64,000 nt of DNA from an uncultured Croceitalea sp. (GTDB taxonomy: Bacteria > Bacteroidota > Bacteroidia > Flavobacteriales > Flavobacteriaceae): NCBI GenBank assembly GCA_947503285.1, contig CANNDD010000003.1, positions 248,001 through 312,000 on the forward strand. Direction: 5' to 3'. The notes beneath the pieces are model-generated. The model did not search any database and was not told where the DNA came from. It saw nothing but the letters and a program-made list of their open reading frames with translations. The position numbers were made by a program, and so were the translations under genes. Positions 8,960 to 16,916 of this stretch are shown one piece after another. Position 1 is the first letter of the stretch, and every line of letters begins with the position of its first letter.

Positions 8960-9721
8960 CTATTCTGGATCACTTACGTATGGAAACGTAGTGGTAATCG
9001 TCGCTGTCAACCCTACACCATCAGAGGTTAATCTGGGTAGATCCGATATACCGTCCATGTCAAGGTCTTGACCACTGAACCGGTCTCCTTCGGCACCACC
9101 GAACAACAGGATCAACGAAACGTCGATGATATCATCACTTAATTTTCTACCGGTAAGGGCAACTTCATCACCATCGGGTACCAAGATTCTACCATCATTG
9201 TCGAAATCCGTTCCTGGATCAAAATAGGTCGTTGGTAAATCAGGGGCTACTTGCAACACATCTGCTGAAAGCACAGTCGTCAAAGTGGTGGCATCTAGAC
9301 CAAGTATGTTGTTTTCGTAATTGACATCATTTGGATCAAGACCCAATTTCAGGGCGTAAACATCATGATATTGTTCCAATCTTGCCTCAAATGGGGCTTG
9401 AAAGGTTGCGGTCATTTCTGAAGGAATTGCGACGTTATGGGCGTCTTTTGTAGCCCCGTCTACACTAAGCACGGTATTGATTCCCGGTCTTCCCATAAAA
9501 TCGACTTGTGAAAAAGTACCACTAAAATCGGGATCCATTCCCATAACCTCGCATGGGGTGCAACTACCGCCGCAATCCACTCCGGTCTCATCGCCATTCA
9601 TCAGGCCATCATCACATGTTGCCATAGGTTCCATCATGGTATCATCATCGTCACTACATGAAGCCAAAATCGATACAAGAATGAACGGCATCACAATATA
9701 TTTTACTTTATAAAATTTCAT
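8960..9721 (-). CDS. DUF4331-like lipoprotein, C-terminal-half type
   Basis: A 253-residue lipoprotein (ILASC, then an acidic linker) with a Cys-rich calcium-loop-like segment CDDGLMNGDETGVDCGG at about residues 36-52, common in secreted flavobacterial proteins. The body (QVDFMGRPGINTVL, KDAHN, then a Gly/Asp-rich RKLSDDIIDVSLILLFGG) resembles the C-terminal half of longer DUF4331 proteins. The upstream gene resembles the N-terminal half. The function is unknown. Confidence 0.8.
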   Translation of the reverse strand: MKFYKVKYIVMPFILVSILASCSDDDDTMMEPMATCDDGLMNGDETGVDCGGSCTPCEVMGMDPDFSGTFSQVDFMGRPGINTVLSVDGATKDAHNVAIPSEMTATFQAPFEARLEQYHDVYALKLGLDPNDVNYENNILGLDATTLTTVLSADVLQVAPDLPTTYFDPGTDFDNDGRILVPDGDEVALTGRKLSDDIIDVSLILLFGGAEGDRFSGQDLDMDGISDLPRLTSDGVGLTATITTTFPYVSDPE

Positions 9722-9743
9722 TTTACTATGTATTAAAGATTAG

Positions 9744-10436
9744 CTATTGTTTTCTGTTAGTGGTCACCCATGTATTATAAACATTGAGGCCCAAGGCATT
9801 CGTTGCAGTGGGTGCGCCCAAAAGACTGTTAGGAAGCTCGATTGCGATACTTAGGGTATTGGCACCATCAAAGGTGTCAGTTGCTTCATCAGGAGGTAAG
9901 AAGCCCCCCGGGGCAGAATCAAGCTCTGGACTTATCACGGCGTTGAACTGGAAAAAATCAAAAAAGAAGGGATCTTGTCTTGGCCCGGCAAAAAGCTTTA
10001 CATTATTCGCAGTCGTTTCTACGATAGCAGTGCTACCCGATATTTCAACATTACCGAGTGGGGAATTGGTTAAGACGGAACTGGATAAGCCTGTTTGACT
10101 TGGTGCGACAGGACCGAAAAAGTACATCGTCCCATCACGTGGAATGGCCTGTATCACCAAATCTTCTACCAAATCACCATCTACGTCAATGTTAATCTCA
10201 GTAAGTACATCCTCGTCAAAAGTACCAAAGGCAAGATCAGGTAAGACATCCGATTGCAAATCGACAATGAAGGTAGTATTGTCAGAACCGGTTGTGGGTT
10301 CAAAAGCAAAATAATCGGCGATGTCAGCGGTCGTTCCCATGCTGCCCGGTGCATCAATATGGTCGGCCGCCACCAATATAATGGCGGTAACTAACAAAGC
10401 ACCCAGTACCATGGCATAATTAGTTGTTTTTTTCAT
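9744..10436 (-). CDS. DUF4331-like secreted protein, N-terminal-half type
   Basis: A 230-residue secreted protein with a signal peptide at residues 1-24 (MVLGALLVTAIILVAA). DHIDAPGSMGTTADIADYFAF is the typical opening of DUF4331 proteins, and FFFDFFQFNAVI plus IAIELPNSLLGAP match mid-domain motifs. It is the first gene of the minus-strand operon that continues 22 bp later with the other half-type protein and then the TPR lipoprotein. Its role is not known. Confidence 0.82.
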   Translation of the reverse strand: MKKTTNYAMVLGALLVTAIILVAADHIDAPGSMGTTADIADYFAFEPTTGSDNTTFIVDLQSDVLPDLAFGTFDEDVLTEINIDVDGDLVEDLVIQAIPRDGTMYFFGPVAPSQTGLSSSVLTNSPLGNVEISGSTAIVETTANNVKLFAGPRQDPFFFDFFQFNAVISPELDSAPGGFLPPDEATDTFDGANTLSIAIELPNSLLGAPTATNALGLNVYNTWVTTNRKQ

Positions 10437-10612
10437 TTTAAATGTTTTGAAAGATTAATACAGCCCTACCTACGAAAGGTTGTGCACCGAGGTTTGGTTT
10501 TAAATGTTAAATAATTCTTAATAAAATAGTATGGCAATTCTTTCAAAATCAAATCACCCCGTGTAGTCAAAGTCTTATATTTTATGTTTCTTTGGTATTG
10601 TAAAATTTATGT

Positions 10613-11803
10613 ATGAACCCCTCTGCCCCAGGTTGGATTAATAAATTCGGTTCCCTTTTACGAACCACGACCACTACCTACGCCTCATACAGCGAACTTT
10701 ATGATGAACTTTTAAATCATGGTTTCATCTATGGCATCCATCTTGGCATTCCCACCTTTATCGAATCTGAACACTCCCTCTCAGAAGATGAAATTGCCAA
10801 GATCAACCTCTTGTCCGCCTTATATTTCTCTTATGAATTTGAAACGGGGGATTCCAATTTTGAAAAATTTATTGATACTGTCTTTGAGTATTATCAAGAA
10901 ATGGAAGTTGGCAGGATCTCGTTTCTCAATAAAATATTATCGGGTAATAAGACCATTACCCAGCTTGAAAAGCTTTTAGAATCTCGAATATACCTCAACG
11001 GAAATGTATTCAACAAAGCATTTGGTAACAGCTTAACGAATTCATTATTATACGTAGACGTTTTAATTTTTAGGGCTTATTTAGCCAAAACACCGTCACT
11101 TATGGAGCACGCGGGTATATTGGAATACATTACCATCAATATTGCCTACCATGCGCTAAACTCTAAAAAAAGCAATGAAAACGATCTAAAACTGATCCAA
11201 TTATTGGAATCTTCACTATCATATGTCGATATGAACGAGGCAAAATTTGAAGGTTCTTACTTGCAAATGATCCCAAAAAATTTAAATGCATTCGAAAAAG
11301 ATTACCTGCTTGATTTTGCCTGCTTGACAGTTTGGGAAGATGCGACCCTTGACTATGCAGAATCTGAATTTATCTTCACTGTTTCAAGGGCCCTTGGAAA
11401 GACGAAAAACAATGCTAAAACGGCATTAAAAAATGTGAAGGATTTCTTCGAAAAAAACCATCAAGACATACCCTATTTACAAGACACCAATTTGGCCTCA
11501 AAATTCTATGATGGCATGAATAAAAATGTCAGTAAATTGATCTTAAGAAATAGCAAACGTTTAAAAAAAGAACTTTCAGAAAGTAGGGAGCTAGTTCAAC
11601 TATTGGCCAAGTCTGCCTCTCAAGAATTGAATGTCGAAGAACGGAAAAAAATACAGGGGCAGTTATTGGATATTTTCAAATCCATTCCCTCTTTGGCCAT
11701 TTTTATGTTACCGGGTGGGGCTGTTCTTTTACCGATCTTTATTAAATTGATACCCAAATTACTGCCATCGGCCTTTGATGACAATAGAGTGGAGGAAAAC
11801 TAA
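10613..11803 (+). CDS. LETM1-related protein
   Basis: A 396-residue, mostly helical soluble protein. The C-terminal part (about residues 345-385, FKSIPSLAIFMLPGGAVLLP then IFIKLIPKLLPSAF) matches the short hydrophobic segment that precedes the ribosome-binding-like domain of LETM1 proteins. Flavobacterial homologues are often labelled LETM1-related biofilm-associated proteins; the name is borrowed from the family, and nothing here proves a role in biofilm. It is a single gene, transcribed away from the DUF4331 operon. Confidence 0.8.
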   Translation: MNPSAPGWINKFGSLLRTTTTTYASYSELYDELLNHGFIYGIHLGIPTFIESEHSLSEDEIAKINLLSALYFSYEFETGDSNFEKFIDTVFEYYQEMEVGRISFLNKILSGNKTITQLEKLLESRIYLNGNVFNKAFGNSLTNSLLYVDVLIFRAYLAKTPSLMEHAGILEYITINIAYHALNSKKSNENDLKLIQLLESSLSYVDMNEAKFEGSYLQMIPKNLNAFEKDYLLDFACLTVWEDATLDYAESEFIFTVSRALGKTKNNAKTALKNVKDFFEKNHQDIPYLQDTNLASKFYDGMNKNVSKLILRNSKRLKKELSESRELVQLLAKSASQELNVEERKKIQGQLLDIFKSIPSLAIFMLPGGAVLLPIFIKLIPKLLPSAFDDNRVEEN

Positions 11804-11883
11804 TTGGATTTGATGGAAAAGGCCAGTATAAGAAAAATCTATGGTTATATTTAAAAAATTGAAAACCAATTATTTGAATACAT

Positions 11884-12639
11884 TTACTCTAACCACAACT
11901 TGAAATCTTTGACGCGTTCCCTGCTCACGATTATTTCTTGCTCTTTAAAGGTATTCAATTTAATTTGAAGTCTAGAATTCGTATAAGAGACAATGTCTTT
12001 TATATGATTGATATTAACATAGAATTTTCTACTCACCCGAAAGAACACTTTTGGTGAAAGTTCTTCTTCAAGGTTTTCAAGGGTGGTATCCAACAAATAA
12101 TTCCTACCGTCATTGGTGCCTGCATAGGTGCCTTTGTTCTCACTATAAAAACACTCGACATCATCTGCATTTATTATCTTGATATGTTGACCGACCTTTG
12201 CTGTAAATCGCTTTTTATATTCCCTTTCAATCGGATTGACCAAAAGCTTTTTTATGTCTTCAAAATCCACTGAAATACGTTCTTTTTGAGGCTGTAGATC
12301 TTGATACTGCCTTACCGCTTTTTCGAGCTCTTCATCATCTATGGGTTTTAACAAATAATCGATACTGTTCAACTTAAACGCTTGAAGGGCATATTCGTCG
12401 TAAGCGGTCGTAAAAATGATGGCACTTTTAACTTCGATCACATCAAAAATCTCAAAAGAAAGACCGTCTGAAAGTTGGATATCGAGAAATATCAAATCAG
12501 GATGTTCATTATTCTGAAACCATTCAATGGATTCTTCTACGGAATGGAGCATTATCGATACCTCTACATTCAATTCGTTGAGTAGCCTACCCAATCTTCT
12601 GGCAGCAGGTTTTTCGTCTTCTATTATTATTACATTCAT
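11884..12639 (-). CDS. LytTR-family response regulator
   Basis: A 251-residue response regulator. The receiver domain (residues 1-120) has the acidic pocket IIEDE, the phosphoacceptor Asp53 in LIFLDIQL and the conserved Lys in YLLKPID. The LytTR DNA-binding domain occupies about residues 150-250 (FTAKVGQHIKIINADDVECF, VSRKFYVNINHIKDI). It is the last gene of the minus-strand unit that begins with six 2TM genes, and its probable kinase is at 14855-16192. Three LytTR-type direct repeats upstream of units in this locus (14643, 16886, 19142) are its predicted targets. Confidence 0.93.
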   Translation of the reverse strand: MNVIIIEDEKPAARRLGRLLNELNVEVSIMLHSVEESIEWFQNNEHPDLIFLDIQLSDGLSFEIFDVIEVKSAIIFTTAYDEYALQAFKLNSIDYLLKPIDDEELEKAVRQYQDLQPQKERISVDFEDIKKLLVNPIEREYKKRFTAKVGQHIKIINADDVECFYSENKGTYAGTNDGRNYLLDTTLENLEEELSPKVFFRVSRKFYVNINHIKDIVSYTNSRLQIKLNTFKEQEIIVSRERVKDFKLWLE

Positions 12640-12645
12640 TACATA

Positions 12646-12978
12646 CTATTTATAGGGCTTCGTTTCCTTACTTTCCTTTTCCATCAACCTTCGGATCTGC
12701 CTTTCTTCCCATTTTTTGGTAAAGGCCCATTTATTGCGATGTAAAAGTATGAAGTGAACCAGTAAAATAAGAAACCAGATCAGTAAATTAGGACCTATCC
12801 AATCAAAATAATAGTCCTCAGTAGGAAAACCATCAGGAAGCCATGTATGCAACCATCCGCTTTGAATCAGAAGTAACACCCCATTACCAATCAAAAAAAT
12901 CTTAAGGTGGTTGTAAAAACCTTTTAGTGCCCTTACCCTTTTGGCCGCCCTTTCGTACTTGGTTTCACTTTTTTTCAT
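12646..12978 (-). CDS. 2TM domain-containing protein (copy 6, most divergent)
   Basis: A 110-residue protein: basic N-terminal helix KYERAAKRVRALKGFYNHL, two membrane helices (about 28-46 and 66-85) and an amphipathic C-terminus KKWEERQIRRLMEKE. It keeps the family frame (KGFY ... W-E-x-R-x-I-x-x-x-M) but has lost the NPFFGK motif before it, reading NKWAFTKKW. It lies 6 bp before the response-regulator gene, so is co-transcribed with it. Confidence 0.87.
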   Translation of the reverse strand: MKKSETKYERAAKRVRALKGFYNHLKIFLIGNGVLLLIQSGWLHTWLPDGFPTEDYYFDWIGPNLLIWFLILLVHFILLHRNKWAFTKKWEERQIRRLMEKESKETKPYK

Positions 12979-12986
12979 AATAGGGA

Positions 12987-13334
12987 TTAAACAAATTTAT
13001 TGGTTTCGCCCTGATCTTTATCCATATAGGCCTTGATCTTTCGTTTTTCCCATTTCTTGAAAGGACTCGGCACATAAACATAGCAGGCATGTATAAGAAG
13101 CGCTATTCCCCAAATAATAGGTGTACCGTAAACATTCCAATTGATCCATTCCAAAAAATCAGGATTCCCCAAAGCTTCTTTACTTAACAGCACGAAGGTG
13201 ACCCTTTTGGCAAATAACAATAATGCCATGGTTACCAAAACATAGACGGTAACATGCTTATAGAAACCTTTTAATTGTCTTACTCGCGACTGTGCCCTTT
13301 CCAATTGGGTCGTTTCATACGGTCCCTTCTTCAT
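12987..13334 (-). CDS. 2TM domain-containing protein (copy 5)
   Basis: A 115-residue member of the same tandem family: ERAQSRVRQLKGFYKHVTVY, two membrane helices with a longer connecting loop than in copies 1-3, and the tail FKKWEKRKIKAYMDK. Its ATG overlaps the stop of the preceding copy by 4 bp (ATGA), and 8 bp separate it from the next. The function of 2TM proteins is not established; here their position with a LytTR system suggests a regulated membrane role. Confidence 0.87.
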   Translation of the reverse strand: MKKGPYETTQLERAQSRVRQLKGFYKHVTVYVLVTMALLLFAKRVTFVLLSKEALGNPDFLEWINWNVYGTPIIWGIALLIHACYVYVPSPFKKWEKRKIKAYMDKDQGETNKFV

Positions 13335-13666
13335 CGTCTTGTAAATTTTTCGGCTTCTTTTCTATATTCCTCCATATATTTCCGGATTTTCTTTTTCTCC
13401 CAGTCCTCATTGAATAAGGGATTAAACCTAAAGGCCTTCGATGCATGGAACAGAAGTCCTATTCCCCAAAAGAAAGGGGTAAAAAAATGTCCAAATTGCC
13501 AGAAACTTTCACCGTCATATCCGCTTCTAATAAGAATATTAACCAAAATAAAAGCATTTATAACGGTATAAATAGCTGCATGAATATAAAATCCTTTCAT
13601 TTCTTCTACCCTCTTCTTGGCTCTTGCTAACCTATCACTATTCAAATCTTCCATAATTATTGCCAT
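13331..13666 (-). CDS. 2TM domain-containing protein (copy 4)
   Basis: A 111-residue member: RAKKRVEEMKGFYIHAAIY, two membrane helices, FNPLFNEDWEKKKIRKYMEE. The ATG at 13666 would overlap the preceding gene by 10 bp; an in-frame ATG at 13654 (MEDLNSDR) lies just 3' of that stop and is an equally good start. The 3' end overlaps the next copy by 4 bp. Confidence 0.87.
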   Translation of the reverse strand: MAIIMEDLNSDRLARAKKRVEEMKGFYIHAAIYTVINAFILVNILIRSGYDGESFWQFGHFFTPFFWGIGLLFHASKAFRFNPLFNEDWEKKKIRKYMEEYRKEAEKFTRR

Positions 13667-13962
13667 TTTCTTTGATCGTTCTCTTTCTCCATAATTTCCT
13701 TAATCTTACGTTGCTCCCAATTTTTTCCAAAAAATGGATTCAGGTTAAACGTTCCTATCGCATGTGCGGCAAGACCTATACCCCACCCGAATGCAGCCCA
13801 CAGAAACCACATGTACCGCCACCCATCGACCCAGTAGTTAAGTGCCGCCAGCGCGATCATTACAAGGGTATAAGAAGTTAAATGCCCGTAAAACTTTTTA
13901 AGTTCCCCAACCCGCTCCTTAGCCCTTAAATATTTGGTATTGTTGTTAGTATTTCCTTCCAT
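13657..13962 (-). CDS. 2TM domain-containing protein (copy 3)
   Basis: A 101-residue member: YLRAKERVGELKKFYGHLTSY, two helices rich in Trp (YWVDGWRYMWFLWAAFGWGIGL), LNPFFGKNWEQRKIKEIMEKE. It preserves the complete family pattern shared with the kinase C-terminus. It lies 20 bp after copy 2. Confidence 0.88.
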   Translation of the reverse strand: MEGNTNNNTKYLRAKERVGELKKFYGHLTSYTLVMIALAALNYWVDGWRYMWFLWAAFGWGIGLAAHAIGTFNLNPFFGKNWEQRKIKEIMEKENDQRKWQ

Positions 13963-13982
13963 ATCCAGCTATTTTTTGTGAA

Positions 13983-14270
13983 TTAAAATTCATTACGGTT
14001 TACCAGTTCCTTGATTTTTCGTTCTTCCCAGTCTTTACCGAAAAAGGGGTTTAAATTGAAAATCCTAAAAGCCCTAACCAAAATGCCTACGGTTACTCCA
14101 AAAACCACCCATAAAAACCATGGCTCTTCCCATTCGTTAAGGTAGTAATTTATTGCCGCGACGATACATACCGCAACAAGGCCCCTTAAAACTTTTGCAT
14201 AGAACTTTCTTAGCTCGGTTATGCGTTCTTTTGCCCTAATATATTTATCTTCTGATTGATTTATTCTCAT
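13983..14270 (-). CDS. 2TM domain-containing protein (copy 2)
   Basis: A 95-residue member: YIRAKERITELRKFYAKVL, two membrane helices, LNPFFGKDWEERKIKELVNRNEF. The C-terminal motif is nearly identical to copies 1 and 3, pointing to recent tandem duplication. The intergenic gap to copy 1 is 27 bp. Confidence 0.88.
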   Translation of the reverse strand: MRINQSEDKYIRAKERITELRKFYAKVLRGLVAVCIVAAINYYLNEWEEPWFLWVVFGVTVGILVRAFRIFNLNPFFGKDWEERKIKELVNRNEF

Positions 14271-14297
14271 GATGTTGGTATTTGATGTGTTCTATGC

Positions 14298-14576
14298 TTA
14301 AAAATTATCACTTTTCATTAATTCCTTGATTTTTCGTTCTTCCCAAGCTTTACCAAACAAAGGATTATATCCATAAGCATGTAATCCATTTATCAATAAA
14401 CCGAATCCCCAACCTACCGCTGGAAAAAGGAACCAAAGAAAACTCGTTGTTCTATAGTTCAAATATGCTAAAAAGGGAATGACGATCAAGTAGGCCAATA
14501 GACTGCCATAAAACCCTTTGATACAGTTGACTTGTTCCTTTGCTTTTTTATAACGGTACTCCTGCGTATTTTCCAT
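14298..14576 (-). CDS. 2TM domain-containing protein (copy 1, closest to the kinase domain)
   Basis: A 92-residue protein, first of six tandem 2TM genes. YKKAKEQVNCIKGFYGSLLAY and WGFGLLINGLHAYGYNPLFGK closely match the C-terminal 2TM domain of the histidine kinase at 14855-16192, closer than to the other copies. A LytTR-type operator (14643-14672) and a GAGATTTG box (14602-14609) precede it at the spacing seen for two other genes of the locus, so this is probably the promoter-proximal gene of the 2TM array and response-regulator operon. Confidence 0.9.
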   Translation of the reverse strand: MENTQEYRYKKAKEQVNCIKGFYGSLLAYLIVIPFLAYLNYRTTSFLWFLFPAVGWGFGLLINGLHAYGYNPLFGKAWEERKIKELMKSDNF

Positions 14577-14601
14577 AATTCCTTATTTTTTGATTACCCC
14601 T

Positions 14602-14672
14602 CAAATCTCTTAAAAAGAAAGGCCTTTCAAAAAAAGGGATGACCGAATTGTGGTTTTTTGGGGATGGATTGA
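14602..14672 (-). promoter_or_regulatory. Predicted LytTR operator and promoter of the 2TM array
   Basis: Read on the minus strand: a degenerate 9-mer TCAATCCAT (14664-14672), a 12-bp spacer ccccaaaaaacc, a 9-mer ACAATTCGG (14643-14651), 33 bp, then GAGATTTG (14602-14609), then 25 bp to the ATG at 14576. The proximal 9-mer fits the LytTR half-site consensus in 8 of 9 positions. The layout is the same as at 16845-16915 and 19101-19171. Confidence 0.72.
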
Positions 14673-14675
14673 AAG

Positions 14676-14771
14676 TAATGGGGTAAAAGGAGAAGGGTGA
14701 AGGGGTAAGGGTCAAGGGGTAAGGGGTAAGGGGCAAGGGTGAAGGATTAAGGGTGAAGGGTGAAGGGTGAA
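14676..14771. repeat. G-rich heptad-like simple repeat
   Basis: Plus strand: about 95 bp of tandem AAGGGGT / AAGGGTG / AAGGGTC units with nearly no cytosine. It lies between the kinase gene and the 2TM-array operator. More than four GGG or GGGG runs occur in close succession, so a G-quadruplex on this strand is possible. It separates the two transcription units. Confidence 0.8.
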
Positions 14772-14854
14772 ACTAAAATTCGAAAGTCGATATCAAAAGT
14801 CACATCAATTTTGAACAATCATATCTTCTACATTAATTACAGCTGCAAATGGCC

Positions 14855-16192
14855 CTAAAAATCTTCGTCATCCATAAACTCTTGGATTTTCTTTTCTTCC
14901 CATCGTTTTCCCCAAATAGGATTATAACCAAATGCTTCCAAAGCGTGTATGGTGAGACCGAATCCCCAGCCCAATGTGGGGAAAATTGCCCAAATGAAGC
15001 TTGTAGTCCTTGAATTCAGCCACCACAAACAAGGTATGACTATGAGGTAAGCCGTTAGATTACCGTAGAATCCCTTTAATGCTTCTACGCGTTCTTTTGC
15101 CTTAAGGTATCTTTTTTCCTCAATATGTTCTTCTTGGGTTTCCATTACCGAGACCTGTTTAGAGAGCATAGGTAAGGCCACACTAAAGTCTGAGCCTGTT
15201 TTATGAATGTGCACCTGCTTATCGGTCAAAATATCGTAACGTTCACGTATATTCTGAAGACCAACGCCGCTACTTTTCTTAACTACTTGCTTTTCTTGTA
15301 GGTTATTCTCGACCACTAAATTTCCGTTCTTTTCAAATACCTTGATATGCAATGGCCTTGAAGAGGTGACCACATTATGCTTTACAGCATTTTCCAACAA
15401 TAACTGTAATGAAAGTGGAACTATTTTTGCGTCTGGCTGGGTAGCTTCTTCCGGTATCTCAAATACGATACTGTCTTCAAATCTCATTTTTAACAGGCGA
15501 ACATAAGTTCGGGCAAAATTGAGCTCTTCATTAACGGTAACCAAATCTTTGTTTTTCTGTTCAAGCACATAACGATAGACCTTAGAAAGGGATGTAGTAA
15601 ATTTTTGGGCTTGATGCGGGTCTTCTTCAATTAAACTTGTCAAGACATTCAGACTGTTAAAAAGAAAATGGGGATCTAATTGATTCTTCAAAGCGTTAAA
15701 ACGCGCTGAAGCCGTACCTGCGATAATTTTTTGTTCCTTGACTTTGTTTTCTTGACGGTATTTGTAATACCAAAAAGCATAAAAGAGTAAGGAAATCGTA
15801 AGCGCGATTATGATAGGTTGTAGATACGAGTTCGGCTTTTCATTGGCTAAAAATTCTTCTACAGGTACCCCATGTAAACTTACGATGACGATCAATCGGG
15901 CTATAAAAACACCAATACATGACAAAACGATATTGCCAGACACGGCAAGCACCATTCTTTTTAGCGTATAAATAAAGCCCTTGTACCTGTTCAAGAGATA
16001 ATAGAACCATAAGGCATTCACCATGTAGAGCACTATGGAAAAAACCATATTATCTGCATATTCACTCCAAAAATCATTGATTATCCAATCGAATACCCGA
16101 CGGTTCGCGACATAGTAGTACCCTACGAAACTTAGAAAAATCAACGTTCCGATAACGAAGGCCCTAATAAACTCTTTCAGAATCCTATTCAT
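14855..16192 (-). CDS. LytS-like sensor histidine kinase with C-terminal 2TM domain
   Basis: A 445-residue membrane kinase. Four membrane helices lie at about 11-29, 48-68, 83-105 and 125-142. The His_kinase motif QLDPHFLFNSLN has the phosphoacceptor His175; the ATPase domain follows with an N-box LLLENAVKHNVV and G-box SGVGLQNIRERY. The last ~90 residues (from about 355) are not kinase but a complete 2TM domain (YLKAKERVEALKGFYGNLTAY ... YNPIWGKRWEEKKIQEFM), homologous to the six free-standing genes downstream. It starts 3 bp after the 16196-16819 gene. The partner regulator is at 11884-12639. Confidence 0.93.
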   Translation of the reverse strand: MNRILKEFIRAFVIGTLIFLSFVGYYYVANRRVFDWIINDFWSEYADNMVFSIVLYMVNALWFYYLLNRYKGFIYTLKRMVLAVSGNIVLSCIGVFIARLIVIVSLHGVPVEEFLANEKPNSYLQPIIIALTISLLFYAFWYYKYRQENKVKEQKIIAGTASARFNALKNQLDPHFLFNSLNVLTSLIEEDPHQAQKFTTSLSKVYRYVLEQKNKDLVTVNEELNFARTYVRLLKMRFEDSIVFEIPEEATQPDAKIVPLSLQLLLENAVKHNVVTSSRPLHIKVFEKNGNLVVENNLQEKQVVKKSSGVGLQNIRERYDILTDKQVHIHKTGSDFSVALPMLSKQVSVMETQEEHIEEKRYLKAKERVEALKGFYGNLTAYLIVIPCLWWLNSRTTSFIWAIFPTLGWGFGLTIHALEAFGYNPIWGKRWEEKKIQEFMDDEDF

Positions 16193-16195
16193 TCT

Positions 16196-16819
16196 TTATC
16201 CTTTACATTCCTTAAGCACCTCTTCTGCCCTTTCTTTACCCCAGACTGGATAGAACGGAATTTCAGACTTAAAATTAGTGAAAAGTTCCAAGGCACGCTC
16301 CACATCATTACAATATGGGGTGGTATCCTTACCAAAATAACGTGCCGTACCCATATCCCATTCGGCTTTTGAAAGAACGACCCTTGGATTTTCAGGTGCA
16401 ATTTTAAGGGCTTGGTCGTACAGCTTTGCGTTCTTTGGCGAAAGTGTTATTCCATAGGTAGCTCCGTCAAAAGCAATCCAAGCCGTATTTATCATTGCTT
16501 CTTGTATCAATAGCTCTGGATTGTTCGGGGAAAGCCTTTTGGCAATATCAGAGAACTCTTTGGCCCTTTCCAATTGTTGGGTTAGTTTCACGGCATCCTT
16601 TTCACCGAATGAGGCAGTTGTATTTACAACGGCTACATAGAAATAAGGAATCCAATTATCATCTTCAGCCATTGCGATTCGCTCAAAAAGGTTGGAAGCT
16701 TCGAGCGTTTGTCCATTTGACCAAAGCTGTAGTGCTTTTTCCATACCCTTGTTGTATTGGTCTTGCGAATTTGCGATAAGGGCAAATAAAAATAATACCG
16801 TGAAGATTGTCTTATTCAT
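16196..16819 (-). CDS. Periplasmic TPR-like protein upstream of the LytS-like kinase
   Basis: A 207-residue protein from the ATG at 16819, chosen because it opens a clean signal peptide (MNKTIFTVLFLFALIANSQ); an in-frame ATG at 16876 would add 19 non-signal residues and run into the promoter box. The mature part is helical with TPR-like spacing (LWSNGQTLEASNLFERIAMA, LYDQALKIAPENPRVVLSKA). Similar proteins occur beside flavobacterial TonB receptors. It is first in an operon with the kinase, so it could be a sensory or accessory subunit; this is inferred from context. Confidence 0.82.
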   Translation of the reverse strand: MNKTIFTVLFLFALIANSQDQYNKGMEKALQLWSNGQTLEASNLFERIAMAEDDNWIPYFYVAVVNTTASFGEKDAVKLTQQLERAKEFSDIAKRLSPNNPELLIQEAMINTAWIAFDGATYGITLSPKNAKLYDQALKIAPENPRVVLSKAEWDMGTARYFGKDTTPYCNDVERALELFTNFKSEIPFYPVWGKERAEEVLKECKG

Positions 16820-16844
16820 GACTGTGCGTTTTTTGATTATACCA

Positions 16845-16915
16845 CAAAGATGTTTTCGATTTATGGCCTTTTCCAATTGTACTTACCGAACTGTGGTTTT
16901 TTGGCGACGAACCGT
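16845..16915 (-). promoter_or_regulatory. Predicted LytTR operator and promoter of the kinase operon
   Basis: The best of the three sites. On the minus strand ACGGTTCGT (16907-16915) is followed by 12 bp (cgccaaaaaacc) and ACAGTTCGG (16886-16894). The second 9-mer is a perfect match to the LytTR half-site consensus and the first has one mismatch; the 12-bp spacer is the canonical one. After 33 bp comes CATCTTTG (16845-16852), and 25 bp later the ATG at 16819. Confidence 0.78.
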
Positions 16916-16916
16916 T

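Noticed and set aside
14676-14771. CRISPR-like array
   Set aside because: The units are short, imperfect and contiguous, without spacers; it is a simple G-rich tandem repeat.
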